Assembly: GCA_949316235.1 (NCBI GenBank) | Contig: OX438759.1 | Coordinates: forward strand, 14,111,618-14,175,617 | Direction: 5' to 3' | From: Oegoconia quadripuncta | Lineage: Eukaryota; Arthropoda; Insecta; Lepidoptera; Autostichidae | DNA length: 64,000 bases | Program-made: the position numbers and the translations under genes | Shown here: one piece after another, positions 44,085 to 55,955 of the stretch | How positions within the stretch are numbered: position 1 is the stretch's first letter | Layout: each line of letters begins with the position of its first letter | The notes under the pieces: model-generated | Seen by the model: the letters and a program-made list of their open reading frames with translations, nothing else | What the model was told of the DNA's origin: nothing | Databases searched by the model: none

Positions 44085-44300
44085 TGCTCATTCATAAGAC
44101 TGACTCTCCAGAGAGGAATATGTAAGAAACTCAAAAGAGTTGCTTTTTTAAATAGCTTTTGGGTTATAATAAGACAAAACAAAGAAATATATAGAATTAG
44201 ACTGAATATCGCTACGAATACCTCTATAGATGCTTGCTTATCCAAATAGTCTGAAATGCTATAAATCCTTGGCAAATATTTTTTTATCATCTAAGGTCTA
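44085..44300 (-). mobile_element. LINE-A 3' end, second copy in same orientation
   Basis: Minus-strand residues YSISDYLDKQ are recognisable in the frame at 44081-44290, matching YKILDYLDDK of the 35.8-kb copy. The 3' part is diverged. It lies 100 bp from the previous copy. Confidence 0.65.
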
Positions 44301-46100
44301 CAGGGAATTATTAATCCTATGAGAAAAAGAAATACCATAATATGTTCTACGCTAGAGCTCTTTAGAACAACTATTTCAAACAAAGGCCTACGAACCTACT
44401 GGAAGAGATAATTTCGTTGAATAGTGTGCTAGAACCACATGGATATCATTTTTGATATTTTACAGTCACAATTAAAGACATTTGAAATTCTACTTCTCAA
44501 AACGGCTTCAATTTTCATTAAATGCGATCAAAAAATGTACATTTCAGTATATATAGATTTTATTTTGAAGAACTTTGCACCATCGTCATTTTGCAGTGCT
44601 CGCTGGCTGTGTCGCATTTTTAAAAGTATTTCTTGTTTATTCCTTTATTACCCTATTTAGTATTGGGGTTATAAGAACCACCATCGCAACATATTAATTA
44701 ATAATTATATATGTAATACATTGACCTTTTTTACTATATAACCGTGTAGATTTACTTATATAATTTGAGGTGTATTTATGAAATAATCGAGAAATATGCG
44801 TAATAATGCGAATTAGTCAGTTCGCCTCTGTAAATTTACCCTTAAAATATTTAGAGTAGGATTTGTAAAACTTTATCAAATATTGACTGCAATATGCAAA
44901 ATATTAAAACCCAAAAATAGATTCAGTGATAATTCTGCTTTTCCCAAAAATTCATAGAAATAAATCAATAAACAATAATGACTGGCAATTTAAATCACTT
45001 CAAACTAATTTCACTTTCATTTGTAAATTAATTTAACTAGGTACTCTATCTACTAAGCGCAAAATAAAATAAATTACTAAAAATAAAATTGCGCAGCGGT
45101 TTAAAAGTGCAAATCCAGGTCCAGCTCAAACGTTTAAGAATATTCTTTTAAATTTATAATTAAAATTTTTGTGTCGTCTACCACATAAAAAAATGCGAGT
45201 GAAATGAAATGGAAATGCACTTATGAACCCGATTGTATGTCTAATGCGTCACACTAAAAATCTATGAAGAGTAGAAATAATAAAAATAAACAAGCCAAAC
45301 ACAAAATAAGTTTATTAAAAATCATACAAAAAAAATATTCAACACTAAAACTAAAATAAAACTAAAAACAATCTACATTATTTAACAATGTGAAATGAAG
45401 AATATAATTCTGCTTTTGTATAAAAATATACACGGTTATGTCGGATTTCTGAATCCGACGGCTATCTTATCCTTCTCTACTACGAATCAGAATAGCGAAC
45501 TAATAAAATAAAAATAAAATCTCATGTTACATACACTCAAATATTTTTTTTTTCAAATAAACAAAAATACAAACTTCAAAAAAAATGCTACTAAAATAAA
45601 ATAATTAAAGACAAGAACAAATCTACATAATGAGTTAAAATAGGATCACACCTTAGTTCAGATGATAGTCTTGTATTTATCACACGATTTTGTAAAGTCC
45701 AGGTAAACCACAAAAGTCTTTAGCAATCTAAGTACAATTTGACAAGTTCCTATTTTCGTGGCAGTCAGTAGCTTAATTAAGTCCTTAATATTAATTTAAC
45801 GCTTAACATTAATTATTAATTATATTTATTATTCGCTCACTCGAGATCTCATTCGTTAAGAAAAATAAATTTTAAATAAAAATATTCTCAATAACGGCCA
45901 AAAGTTTTAATCTCTTTACAAATGTAACCGACGTAAATATTAAAAATTTTGAAAAACTTTTTACCACTGCCAATAGTCTAGGTCAAAAAAGTTAGGGTCG
46001 AGGGGTTTTAGCCTAAAAATATTTTCGATTAGACGCGGTTAGATTTTTAAAATTTAAATTTTGTATTATACTTTAATTTTAAATCACAAGAGCACGAGGA
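44301..46100. other. Repeat-poor AT-rich stretch
   Basis: No SINE, LINE end or inverted-repeat element was found. Long A/T runs dominate. Nothing here is clearly coding. It leads into the CpG island at 46.1 kb. Confidence 0.5.
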
Positions 46101-46104
46101 ACGT

Positions 46105-46345
46105 GTATTGCGCCGCGCGGCCCGGCCGGCCGCCGCGACTCCAGACGGACGACTGAGTCGTGCGAGCGGCCCGCCGCGCTGCCACCCTGAGCCTGCCGCC
46201 CTCGTCCCCACCCCTCGCGCCCACCTCATCCACCCCGCCCGCCCCGGGGCCGACTTCGTTACGAGCCACTTGTAATCGCCGCGCGATTTTTCCGCCTAAG
46301 ACAAATTAGGCGGGCCGCGCCGCCCGCCCGCTCTCCTACTCGGTC
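46105..46345. promoter_or_regulatory. CpG island
   Basis: About 240 bp with dense CpG (CGCCGCGCGGCCCGGCCGGC, CCCGCCCGCCCCGGGGCCGA) inside very AT-rich DNA. Minus-strand frames of about 60 codons cross it (Arg-, Gly- and Ala-rich) only because GC-rich DNA lacks stops. Such islands in insect genomes often mark promoters or 5' exons. I could not assign a start site. Confidence 0.5.
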
Positions 46346-49190
46346 TTACGAGTATTTGGGCGGCTTCTTAGAGCTAAGACGTTTTGTTCACGCCTTACCA
46401 CTTCGAATCCTCTGCGCGATACTTGCAAAGGAAATTTACGTCAGCTCTCTTTCCTTTGTTTCATGTCACTCATATCATTTTTATATAATACATATTCAAT
46501 GTAGCATTTAGACTTTTATTTTAAAATTATAATAGATAATAATCGATTACATGTACAAATAGTATTGACAAAGATTAAAGATAACTATAAACGTTATTCG
46601 AATTCCAATGTCATGGAAGCGGGCTGTTTTATTTTTAAATGGCATTTAATCGTCACTCTCGCTTTCGATGTCAGGGTCGAGTTAATTGTAAATAAAATTC
46701 AATCATTCGCAAAAAATCCCCGTAATGGGCCTCCGACAATATCAATGAGCAATTCGTATTCAGTGATTGTACATTTATATGCGTTCAGTAGTGAATTATA
46801 TGCGGTGGCGACGTGAATTTTTTCCACTTAACAGCTCTACATTTTTGTTGGTTAATATGTCTACTAGAATGTTTTAAATAAGGTTTATCATTTACCTTCA
46901 ATTCTTTAGTTTTTGGTAACTTACTTTGGTCATTTACCTAAGGAATATGGGTGCGACAGTAAACCAGTTTTGAGCTCTTATAAGCACAGCATATAGCTGA
47001 GTCGTTTCCCTTTCGCTGCTGCGACACTTATCTGAGTGTTCTGTTATTTTATTTGCCTAACAATTGTTGTATATGTGTCGAAGTGGCGAATAAACAATTT
47101 ATTTATTTCTTTCTTTCAATATATTTGTTTTTGACTTGAATAAAATCACTGTAAACAACTTATAGTTGCTGATGTATGTACGTTGCGATTTAGGTCATAT
47201 TCCAAGCGAAAATTAAATATAGGCTGTCCATCTAAATTTAATTGCGTTACATGATTTTTGTGAAAGTAAGATAGATGATTTGTGTACTAACTGTAACAGA
47301 TTGTTATTTTAATTGATTTTTATGGAGGGCTGTAAGTAACACAATAATAACAATTTATTTTGACAATACGATAATCAATATTTTAAGTATTCATTTACGG
47401 ACTAGAATTATTTAAAGGGAATTTTTTTATCTTGTAGAAAGTAGAAATGAATTATTAAATGTGATGGATAAATTGTTTGAGTAATTTCATTTTATTGACT
47501 AATAAATCAGTTGAAGTTATTTTGAGACAGGCAGACAGGCACAGACACAATTAAACAACAGATTTTTATAAGAAAACTATAAATAAATAAATATATTAAA
47601 GTAGGTAAGTAATTTTGTCAATATCTACATCAATGAAGACTGCGGCTAATAATAATTTAAAAGGAAGTGTTAGAATTGAATTTACAAAAAATAACTAATA
47701 TATTATATTTTATATATTCAATTGTAGTTTATATTTTCATTTGTAAAATTTCCCGGAATAAAAAAAAATATTATTATAAAATGAAATACGAACGTAATTC
47801 AAAATAATTGCACGAGACAGAGTCTGGCGCGGCGCGGAACGAGGGCCGACCCGGGAATGAATTAATATGATTCTTTTATCAGAACAGCCGGGTCCAGCTG
47901 CTGTAGCCGCAAAGGTCAATGATCTCACAACGATTTTTACTTTTTTATTGCATGCACAGATTGCAATAGCAATTAACGATAACAGATAGTTCAATAGCAA
48001 AAAAACATCTTTGTGATCTCTATGTATGTATATTGTGCCATTAAAAAATAAAGAATATTTAAATAATTGTTGTGAGTAATCGAAAATATGAAATCGAGAT
48101 TGAGATTTTGTACATTCACCGATTACAATCTAACCACAAAATAATCGTTTTTTTTTCTCTAGTAGAATTTATTAATTAAAAGTTTGAGCAATTTACGGAA
48201 ATAATTTAATGTATACGTCTTTGTTTTAATTTTAACTTTTTTGTTATAAAAAATACGTAAATCAGAAAATCGTCTGTCTAAAGTCCGTGGTAGAGAACGA
48301 CTCTCTAGTCCGAGCATTATTGCTATCTTTTCCTCGACACAAAAATATGAATAACATCAAATAGTTTCAAATAGGGATTATGAGTTGAGTACGGTTCTAA
48401 AAATAGGGCCTTATAGTCTAAAAAGGGCCCTCAAAATTTCATTAAATTTTTCCCACCGTAATTACTAATTACATATTTTATTATAGTATGTCGATTTTGA
48501 ACTCGTAATTCCATTTAACTATATTACATAAATTTTAAATGAATTACAATTTATTTCATATGAAAACACTCGGGAAGTATAGACCGTAATTTTTTTTTGT
48601 TTTGAAATACAGGATAAATCCCTTTGTGCAAATAATACAATGAGGCAGGGAATTTAGTCCGATTGAAGACCGTTAGTAAAAATATTTACCTATTTCATAT
48701 TTTATTTTGTCGTGTACAACCAGAAAAAAAAGTATTAAAAAAATTATATAAAAGCAAATAAAAAAAACACGTAATTGGATTTGATTGTCACAATTTACCT
48801 GGAGCTCTTGATTATAAATATCTTCACAATCTTCAAATGTTTAACAAACTTCGTGTCCGGAATTTTTACAGTGCCAACTTTTTTTTTCAATCTTTAAACA
48901 GCACCAAACATTAAACAACAAAAGGGAGTTCCAATGCACAACTATTTTCATTAAAAAGCATTGTTGAGTAAAGTTAGTCCTTAAAGTTCGTTTCACTAAG
49001 TATTATATACACTTAATCAAAAAGTCTCAAAACACGGCTAAAGTCAAATTTACAATGTCCACTAATTAACTGGAATAATGCTGAATAAAAAAAATTGGAA
49101 CGCGATGGAGGAACTTAATACCACTTATAGACTATGCGGCAAAACGAGCCGAATATTTACATTGAAGAAAAAAAAATGAGGTCATTCGGA
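46346..49190. other. Repeat-poor unique stretch
   Basis: Almost free of recognisable repeats; one possible retroelement tail (GTGGCGAATAAACAATTTAT) lies at 47.08 kb. A small GC patch at 47.82-47.91 kb (GGCGCGGCGCGGAACGAGGG, CCGGGTCCAGCTGCTGTAG) includes an E-box-like CAGCTG. The open frame at 46565-46816 (83 codons, plus) has no known motif. Confidence 0.45.
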
Positions 49191-49194
49191 GGTT

Positions 49195-49335
49195 ACGGGC
49201 AACGCAGCCGGTCGGCGCGGGCCGCGACGGGATGTGGCCCTCGCTTCCTCCGCACTCCCGCACCCCCGCGCTCCCCCGCCAGACTCCCGTGCCGGCACCA
49301 CCGAAAACCACGTGCGCGCACTCACAAACGAGACA
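49195..49335. promoter_or_regulatory. CpG-rich island
   Basis: GGTCGGCGCGGGCCGCGACG and CACCCCCGCGCTCCCCCGCC. Plus-strand frames of 70 and 104 codons run through it, Pro- and Arg-rich, without recognisable motifs. It lies just downstream, on the minus strand, of a good splice donor. Confidence 0.45.
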
Positions 49336-49439
49336 AAAAGATACAACAACCCCACGAGGGACAGGGACGCATCTATTCTTTTTTCAATTTACTATATTTG
49401 ATGATTTTTATTATTTTTTCGCATTTCGATATTTTATTT

Positions 49440-49620
49440 TTTAGTTGATGCGCCCCGCAACTCACCTGTTGTGCTTGACCCGCTTCGATCTGTCGACCGA
49501 TCACGTGATCGAATGTTGTCGATACTTTTTGGTTGGACTTTGTTTTTTAATCGTAAATATAGTAACCGCGAATACGGAAAGGTATCGAAAGGTTTTCCTG
49601 CTCCAACATGGCCACCCTAC
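49440..49620 (-). promoter_or_regulatory. Possible 5' exon and promoter of a minus-strand gene
   Basis: On the minus strand CACAACAG|GTGAGTTGCG (junction near 49468) is a strong donor site. Just upstream is the perfect palindrome CGATCACGTGATCG (49498-49511), with a CACGTG E-box. The GC-rich DNA begins inside the presumed intron. Transcription start and downstream exons were not found, so this stays a candidate. Confidence 0.3.
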
Positions 49621-50700
49621 AATTGCACATACTTTAAACTAAACTATAAACATAAAAAATAACTCTTTGGTTTTTTGGTTTCTCGATGTTTTGGAAAATG
49701 AATCAACCCTATTTTCATTGGTTAAATCTTTATTCATTAGCATAATATACAAACACAAAAACTTTTTGTTTAGGCACAAGTTTAAACTAAAAAAAATACG
49801 ACATAATGCGCTACAACGCTGCCATGATTTGTAGCGTCGGGTAGCGGAACTAATCTTAATCAGGAGGCATAGCGACGCCAGCGCCACTACCAAAGCGGTG
49901 TCACTGCGTACTTCGAACGGTCCATTCCTCGGCGTTTTTATTTTCTTTTTTAATTTAATCGTGAAAGTGCAACCGTTCACTTCGCCGGGCCATTCAACGG
50001 CCATTTTCGTTTGCATCTTCTTTTTCAGTTCTATTGGTTCTTTTATCAACGTTGTGATCGAGTCGTGAATCCGTGTTTCCCATTTACTTGTCAGACTTAC
50101 ACACTTTCGATATTCATAAAGACTATATATTGACCTTCGTCTGTGTATATACCAATATGTAATATTATATTACATAGCTTAAGTAATTATGCTTTCTAAA
50201 TTTGTGTTATAATTTTAATTATGAAATGTTTACATACTCATTATAACAGATGGCGCCACACGTTCGGAAAGTCGCGTGACTTCACCGTTTTGTGGGAATC
50301 ATTGATATTAAGTTTGTTTCATGATTGTTTTATAATACGTATTTAATTATGTATCTAGTTGTTTCGAGTGCATTATATTTTATATTTATATATTTTATAC
50401 TTGTCTTACGGATTGCTTTGAGGACGAGCTACTGATACAGAAAATATTTTTATTTTGTAAAATAGGGCAGTCCACGCAATTTATAACCTGCGTCGATACG
50501 ACTCTCTTCGGGACAGGTTCAAAGAAAATAATATTTTAACTGTTCCTTCACAATTTATTTACGACAATGTTAGGTAGGTACGTACGAATATTTCTGCATT
50601 CCCGAAAAATAGTGTTAAGCATAACTTAAATTTGAGATTTAAGAATAAATTGGCCACCCATAACCTTCAGACTAAGCAAAGTTAGTACATAATTTATGGG
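49621..50700. other. No recognisable repeat; one unassigned open frame
   Basis: A 136-codon minus-strand frame (49639-50049) starts MIKEPIELKKKMQTKM. It has no recognisable domain, and its C-terminal half is AT-driven. AACAGATGGCGCCACACG at 50.25 kb is an isolated AGATGGCGC-type motif. I would not call a gene. Confidence 0.4.
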
Positions 50701-50714
50701 ACACATAATCGATT

Positions 50715-51055
50715 TTTTTTTATGGAATTCGACTATGGTTCCTTGGGGAAAGTTGTTCGTAATCAAGAGTGGCATCACCAGTTAATAAATAATAATAAAT
50801 AAATAAATATTTCGGACACTTACACCGATAACTAGTCCCAAACTAAGCAAAGCTTGTACTATGAATACTAGATAGCGGATAAACATACATAAATATTTAT
50901 ATAAACATCCATGACTCGGGAATAAATGTTCGTATTCATCACACAAATATTTTCCCCTCGCGGGATTCGAACCCTTCGAAAGTTGATTTCGCTGACAGGG
51001 TCACTATCCACTACACCAACTGGTAATGCGAATTACACGACTCAAATTCAGTCTG
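50715..51055. mobile_element. MITE-B half copy, split by SINE-3
   Basis: GGAATTCGACTATGGTTCCT, AAGTTGTTCGTAATCAAGAG and CATCACCAGTTAA lead to 50781. After SINE-3 the end GAATTACACGACTCAAATTC, then AGTCTG, stops before TA. It is the right half of MITE-B; the left half is missing. Confidence 0.75.
50782..51023 (-). mobile_element. SINE-3 copy, full length, inside MITE-B
   Basis: Tail (AATAAATAAATAAATATTTC), AAACTAAGCAAAGCTTGTAC and a head with the B box region altered (GGATTCGAACCCTTCG). About 242 bp. It inserted into MITE-B, so it is the younger of the two. Confidence 0.9.
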
Positions 51056-53119
51056 TATTTACACAAGAACTATAATAATGTCTTCTATAGAACGGTGTGA
51101 TAACTTGGTCTAGTTATCTAATTTGATTAACAATAATATCATATTATGTCCACTAGAGACTAGCGGCCAAAATTCACCACGATGGACTAGTATGAATTTG
51201 TGTAAGACTAGGTCGCCTCTATAGACAGACTTGGCTATCAACCAATTAATCAAATAATTTTATAGTGATACACAAGTAACATGCAGGTGGTTACAGGTAT
51301 TTCTTTGATCTGTATGTATGACCAGCAGTATAGGCATACAAATATTGGCATATTGCAGATAGTAAAAAATAAAAATTATCTATTCAGCCTTTAATAGAAC
51401 ACAATAGTAGAACCGACTATTTAACGTACACTCCAACCACGGAAACACTTGTATAAAAAGGTAGTGGTCACCTATCTAAAGACTGACCTTGCTTAACTTT
51501 GCTAATCGAAAGTGAACTACACAAAAATTATTAATCCATCCAATGGACATAATATTTCGTAGTTTTGGGTTTCGCGCTAGAAGGGAAATCAATATTTCTC
51601 GTAGGAACTTTCCATCCATGTCCCATAGCCATGGGACACCCTCTATACTAAACCCAGCTCTGGGTTGCAAATAAAATCGGGTAGCTTAATTTAAAACCTT
51701 AGCGCTCGAAAAACATCGACCTATAACAACTATGTCAGATTGCAGGCTCTTTAAAAAGGTGGCGTATATAACGAATGTGAGGCACTCAGCTTTTTAAAGG
51801 CAGGGGTCGTAAACTGGCTCGGCACAATTACTTATTTTAAATAAACTGTGTTAACGCGCGGTCCTTCTCGCGACAACTGCGGAGCACTCACTGTAAAAAC
51901 TCGGTATTCGCCACCATTACTAATTGCAGCGAGGCTTCAGATTTGATCGCATCCCGAGTCTAAAAATACATTAGAATATTAATTTACTAGGTACTACAAA
52001 AAATACAAGCGAGGTGAATATATTTTTACATCGTGAAAATCACTGTAGTTTTGTGGGAGGTTTGATTTGGCAGCGGCTATTAATAAGAATCTGTATACCT
52101 AGGTATGTAAAATTAATGTATTGCCTTTTTGTACAATAACACGTTTACAAAGAAACAGAATATTTATCGAGTCCCTCGATGTATTCTCTAATTTTGAAAA
52201 TTAATTAGAAAATGTTTTGTTACAACATATGAACCGTTATAGAAAAAATTGAAAATCGGCCTCCCTCCAGATTCTGTCTCTTATAAATTATAAGTAAATA
52301 AATATAAATTGAAACTAGTTATTATGGGAACTTGGGAGTCAGTAAAGGGATATTTCCCATCTGGAGGGCGATTTTACGAATATGGGCAAATCCCAAATGC
52401 AACATACATTTCTCTATATTTTATATACAAAGAAAAAGAATTTGCAAATGAATATTTTGCAAGTGAGATATATATCCAGTGTCTAAAAAGTATCTGGGAG
52501 CCGTCAAGAATTCGGTGGTTGGGACATTGCCAACATTCAGAAATAACACGTTCTGGGTACGAATGAACGACATTCACATCGGTGACAACAACACGTCAGT
52601 AGTAAACCTAATGCAACTGCGTTAACGCGAACACCGTTCTCGCGTAAAGACGGTACGCGACATATCGTAAAGTTTGCCACCCCTGCAATTTTAAGCGGGA
52701 AGCACCTCATAAAACTGTTGTCGATACCTTCCTTATCCGAGATTAACGTAACCACCACGGTGGGACACATCAAAGTTATTTGCTTATTTTAGCTGCCAGC
52801 ACCCAACACTTACTCTGAGACGTTTCTGTTTACGATCTAAGCTTCTTTATACACAATGGGTTAAAGCTTGGCTTCTATCACACCTCATGTTAATACTTTA
52901 ATGCTGACCACGTACAGATGAAGTAAGGAAAGATGTTCAGATTATATTGAGTATGGTTAGCTAAGGAATTGCTCAGCATCTGCTGGAAATCGGAAAATTC
53001 CTTTCCGATTAATTGTAAATGCAGCCGTTGAAAACTTGCAGGTCGTTCCGGACTCTGAAGGAATACTTCTTAACCCGAATAGCTCTCTACTTCTCTTTTT
53101 TGAGAAATCTAATCGATAC
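51056..53119. other. No recognisable gene
   Basis: Open frames at 51476-51670 (minus) and 52309-52566 (plus) have no known motif. TGCTTAACTTTGCTAATCGA at 51.49 kb is matched by TGCTTAACTTCGCTAATCGA at 58.41 kb, so some unclassified repeat is present. Confidence 0.45.
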
Positions 53120-53245
53120 ATACATAACGTCACGACATTTATCCCAAATGGGGTGGTCAGAGTTATCCCAAACATTTGTGTTTGAGTACATTAAGAGTTT
53201 AATGCTTGAAACGACATTCACGGTTCACCTTTCGAAATACACTGA
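53120..53245 (-). mobile_element. Family N, 3' part
   Basis: The complement reads TGTTTGGGATAACTCTGACC, then ACCCCATTTGGGATAAATGT and CGTGACGTTATGTATGTATC. GGTTCACCTTTCGAAATACA at the right is the mid module. Confidence 0.75.
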
Positions 53246-53310
53246 GAAAAATGACATTTTGGCATTATCTTAAAATATCGTGACGTTAGTTTGAATTAGG
53301 TGCATTGTAC

Positions 53311-53474
53311 TAAAATATGAAGATAATAGGTCAATATTACACTATAATTGAAAGTGTAAAGATGTAATGGAATTGTTTGGGTAATATTATGATAAAATAT
53401 GAAGATAATAGGTCAATATTACACTATAATTGAAAGTGTAAAGATGTAATGGAATTGTTTGGGTAATATTATGA
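53311..53474. repeat. Exact 82-bp tandem duplication
   Basis: 53311-53392 and 53393-53474 are identical at every base as printed (unit starts TAAAATATGAAGATAATAGG). Each unit contains the small inverted repeat TTACACT..AGTGTAA. Perfect identity means a very recent event or an assembly artefact. Confidence 0.95.
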
Positions 53475-53787
53475 TACTTATCACCTTAAAAATTAGTCAT
53501 CTAACTTAGTATTATTTTCTTCGTATAATAACACTATGTAATAGGAAATTACCCACTTTACTATAATATAAGATGATACTTATAAATAAGATTATAATTA
53601 CATAACACAATGAAAGTGTCACATATCTCTAAAAATTCGCTGAAGTCATCTTAATGTAATAAGATGGAAATAATATGACTATAACTTTATATTTTAGGAT
53701 ATGCATACATACAGAAATGCACGATGATTATAGTAGTTTGAATTGACAGTGGGCAGGCCTACATACCATAGCGCGTAGGACTGTTGG

Positions 53788-54113
53788 TTTTTTTTTATGC
53801 ACAACGGGTTGGTATTTGGACATCAATCACACCTGATGTTAAGTGAAGATGAGGCCGAAGGTGGACGCTTACTGACCCGGAAACTTAATTTGGGGGACTG
53901 GCTATCTTATCTCTGACAACCGAAAGACAACAATGCTATTAACATTGCTCTTGGCGGCAGATTTAGATAAAATGGTGGTAGCTAGCCAGGCGGATAATTA
54001 AAACGCCCTACCACCAACCAAACTGAATACTTAAACATGTACCCCGCTGGGGATCGAACCCGCGACCTCCGAATCGTAAACCCAATGTTGTTTATATTGA
54101 GCCACGGAGGCGG
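53788..54113 (-). mobile_element. SINE-1 copy, full length
   Basis: A near-consensus copy with intact B box (complement of GGGGATCGAACCCGCGACC) and poly(A). About 326 bp. Confidence 0.92.
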
Positions 54114-54350
54114 TTGATGGTCTTGGGGCATAAAAGACTTAAAATGCACACCACGTACTGGCAAGAGGAATGTGGGACATCCAACTAAAAGGTGGGATGA
54201 GGTCTCTGAATGCATGCCAGTTCCTACCGATCTATGTGGCACATGTCCAGCAGTGAGTGACTTGTACTTAATGTGGAAGGCGATAATAATATTTGAACAT
54301 CGAATTAATAGCATGGTTTTCTTTTTGGACACTCAATTTTTTGGCATGGC

Positions 54351-54705
54351 TTTTTTTTTTATTATATGAGAGGGCGGCAAACGAGCATGCGGGTCACCTG
54401 ATGGAAAGCAATCACCGCCGCCCATGGACACCCGCAACACCAAAAGGGTCACAGATGCGTTGCCGGCCTTTGAGGAAGGTGTAGGCTCGTTTCTTGAAGG
54501 TTCCAATGTCGTACTCGTTCGGGAATACCGCTGCAGGAAGTCCGTTCCACAGGGTGATCGTACGTGGTAGGAAGTTTCTTGAGAAACGCACAGTGGTAGA
54601 CTTCCACTTATCCAGGTGATGTGGATGGAATTTTAATTTTCGGCGAGAAGTGTATCGAAAATAGCTGCTGAATAACTGCCTTAACAAAGCGCTAACGAAG
54701 GAGCC
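54351..54705 (-). mobile_element. LINE-Q 3' end
   Basis: A minus-strand 5'-truncated LINE. It has a coding C-terminus, a 3' untranslated end TTTCCATCAGGTGACCCGC and GCATGCTCGTTTGCCGCC, and an A tail (ten T at 54351). It abuts family H on the right. Confidence 0.85.
54412..54687 (-). pseudogene. LINE-Q ORF2 C-terminus, intact frame
   Basis: The 91-codon frame includes [20 protein letters not shown], then [40 protein letters not shown] and [12 protein letters not shown]. The R-T-x-x-x-W-N-x-L-P-x-x-V-F..F-K pattern is the conserved end of many lepidopteran Jockey/CR1-like ORF2 proteins, just after the reverse transcriptase thumb. No reverse transcriptase motif is left. It is the longest recognisable protein relic in the window; the uninterrupted frame suggests recent insertion. 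Confidence 0.85.
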
Positions 54706-55190
54706 TTTGGATAGCTATTCTTCCTAATAGGGATGGCCCTAGTGCCATGTTACATTTAATTGATCTGCCGCCAAGCAGCAATGTTAATAGCATTGTTGTG
54801 TTCCGGTTGCCAGAGATAAGATAGCCAGTCCCCCAAATGTGTTGGGGTTACCGGGTCAGTACGCTTCCACCTTCGACCTCATCTTCACTTAACATCAGGT
54901 TGATTAAGGTGAAGTACCAACCCGTTATGCATAAAAAAAAATTACACTCCCATTTGCCAAGGGGGGAAGTGGGAAACCTGTGGGACCCTATTTTGTTTTT
55001 TTAATTAGCCTGGGGTCCAAGGTGGCAATAGAGTCACGTAGGGCACCGTCTACCTTCAGTAGGTGTCGTGTAGTACTCGACACTGTCGATCCTAGTGGCG
55101 CCTGTGCAGGCGGGATTGACCAGTCGATGTGTGTCCCGGTAGTTCTGCCCCAGTGGGATGCAATGTCTTCGTCCGAGCGGTCCATGTGCT
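54706..55190 (-). mobile_element. Family H repeat, split by SINE-1
   Basis: GGATGGCCCTAGTGCCATGT on the left, then (after SINE-1 at 54763-54941) GGGAAGTGGGAAACCTGTGG and AATAGAGTCACGTAGGGCAC. The minus frame reads MDRSDEDIASHWGRTTGT, and further on RHLLKVDGALRDSIATLD. The conserved peptide shared with 33.5 kb shows that this was coding. Confidence 0.65.
54763..54941 (+). mobile_element. SINE-1 copy, 5'-truncated
   Basis: Starts ATCTGCCGCCAAGCAGCAAT, lacking the tRNA-like head, and ends in poly(A). Inserted into family H. Confidence 0.88.
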
Positions 55191-55200
55191 TCCTAAATCA

Positions 55201-55283
55201 GTGACACGCTGGTCCCAAATTAGACCTGTACTAAGCCTGTAGGTACTATGAATATCCGATAACGGATAAACATACAAAAATGT
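55201..55283 (-). mobile_element. SINE-3 fragment
   Basis: GGTCCCAAATTAGACCTGTA, then ATCCGATAACGGATAAACAT: the middle and 3' part of SINE-3. Head and tail are absent. Confidence 0.65.
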
Positions 55284-55896
55284 AATACCCACACCACAGC
55301 TTAAATAAAATTTCTTATCATGACGATTAATTTTCCCATTTTCAAACCTATTCGAATACGTTCAACAGTGTACTTAAATTGTGAAATAAAAGAAACAAAT
55401 TAAACAATGTCCACAAAAAAAACCATAAATCCAAAAAATAAACCGTCACCTTTGGCCGTATTCGCCTTGTAATGGCATATCGTAAGAAGCTAACTTCTTT
55501 TTTATTGGCCCACCTTTAAAGCTTTCGCAATTCGAATTTCGAACAACTTTGAATATAGACCGTTTTTATTGTTGCTTATCTATTTTTCATACAATTTTCA
55601 ATCCTATCTGTTAGGGTTAAAGCATCAATTCATCTGAATAAATAATGTACACTTTTTAGGCAAGGTTGGTTACAACTAGGTTATGGTTATCATTGGATAA
55701 ACATCTTTATTCTATTGGAGTTAAGTACAATTTTATTCAGTGTAGATAGCAGTTACGTCACTTTTTTTTTGGACTACATTTTCGAGTGTCACACATTTTT
55801 GTTGCAGAACATTGTACTGTTCTTTTTGGGGTTCCGTGGTTTTATTAGAAAATCGCATTTTTCTTGTAAATGGTTACGATAATGTAGTATTACAAA
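55284..55896. other. Nothing recognised
   Basis: AT-rich. No repeat or open frame of note. Confidence 0.4.
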
Positions 55897-55955
55897 TAAA
55901 AATATTGTGGCCAAACGCGAATCCAGTTCTTAATAAAAAAAAAAAAAAAAAAGTT
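55897..55955 (+). mobile_element. LINE-B 3' tail
   Basis: TTGTGGCCAAACGCGAATCC and AGTTCTTAAT lead into about 18 A. It matches 3734-3774. Only the last 50 bases are present. Confidence 0.75.

Noticed and set aside
46047..46269. Arg/Gly/Ala-rich minus-strand frames
   Set aside because: Both frames are open because the CpG island lacks stop codons; two overlapping frames with equal length argue against coding.
49134..49448. 104-codon plus-strand frame
   Set aside because: Same cause: GC-rich, Pro/Arg-rich, overlapped by another open frame.
49639..50049. 136-codon minus-strand frame
   Set aside because: No recognisable motif, Lys/Leu/Phe composition follows AT-rich DNA, no supporting splice structure.
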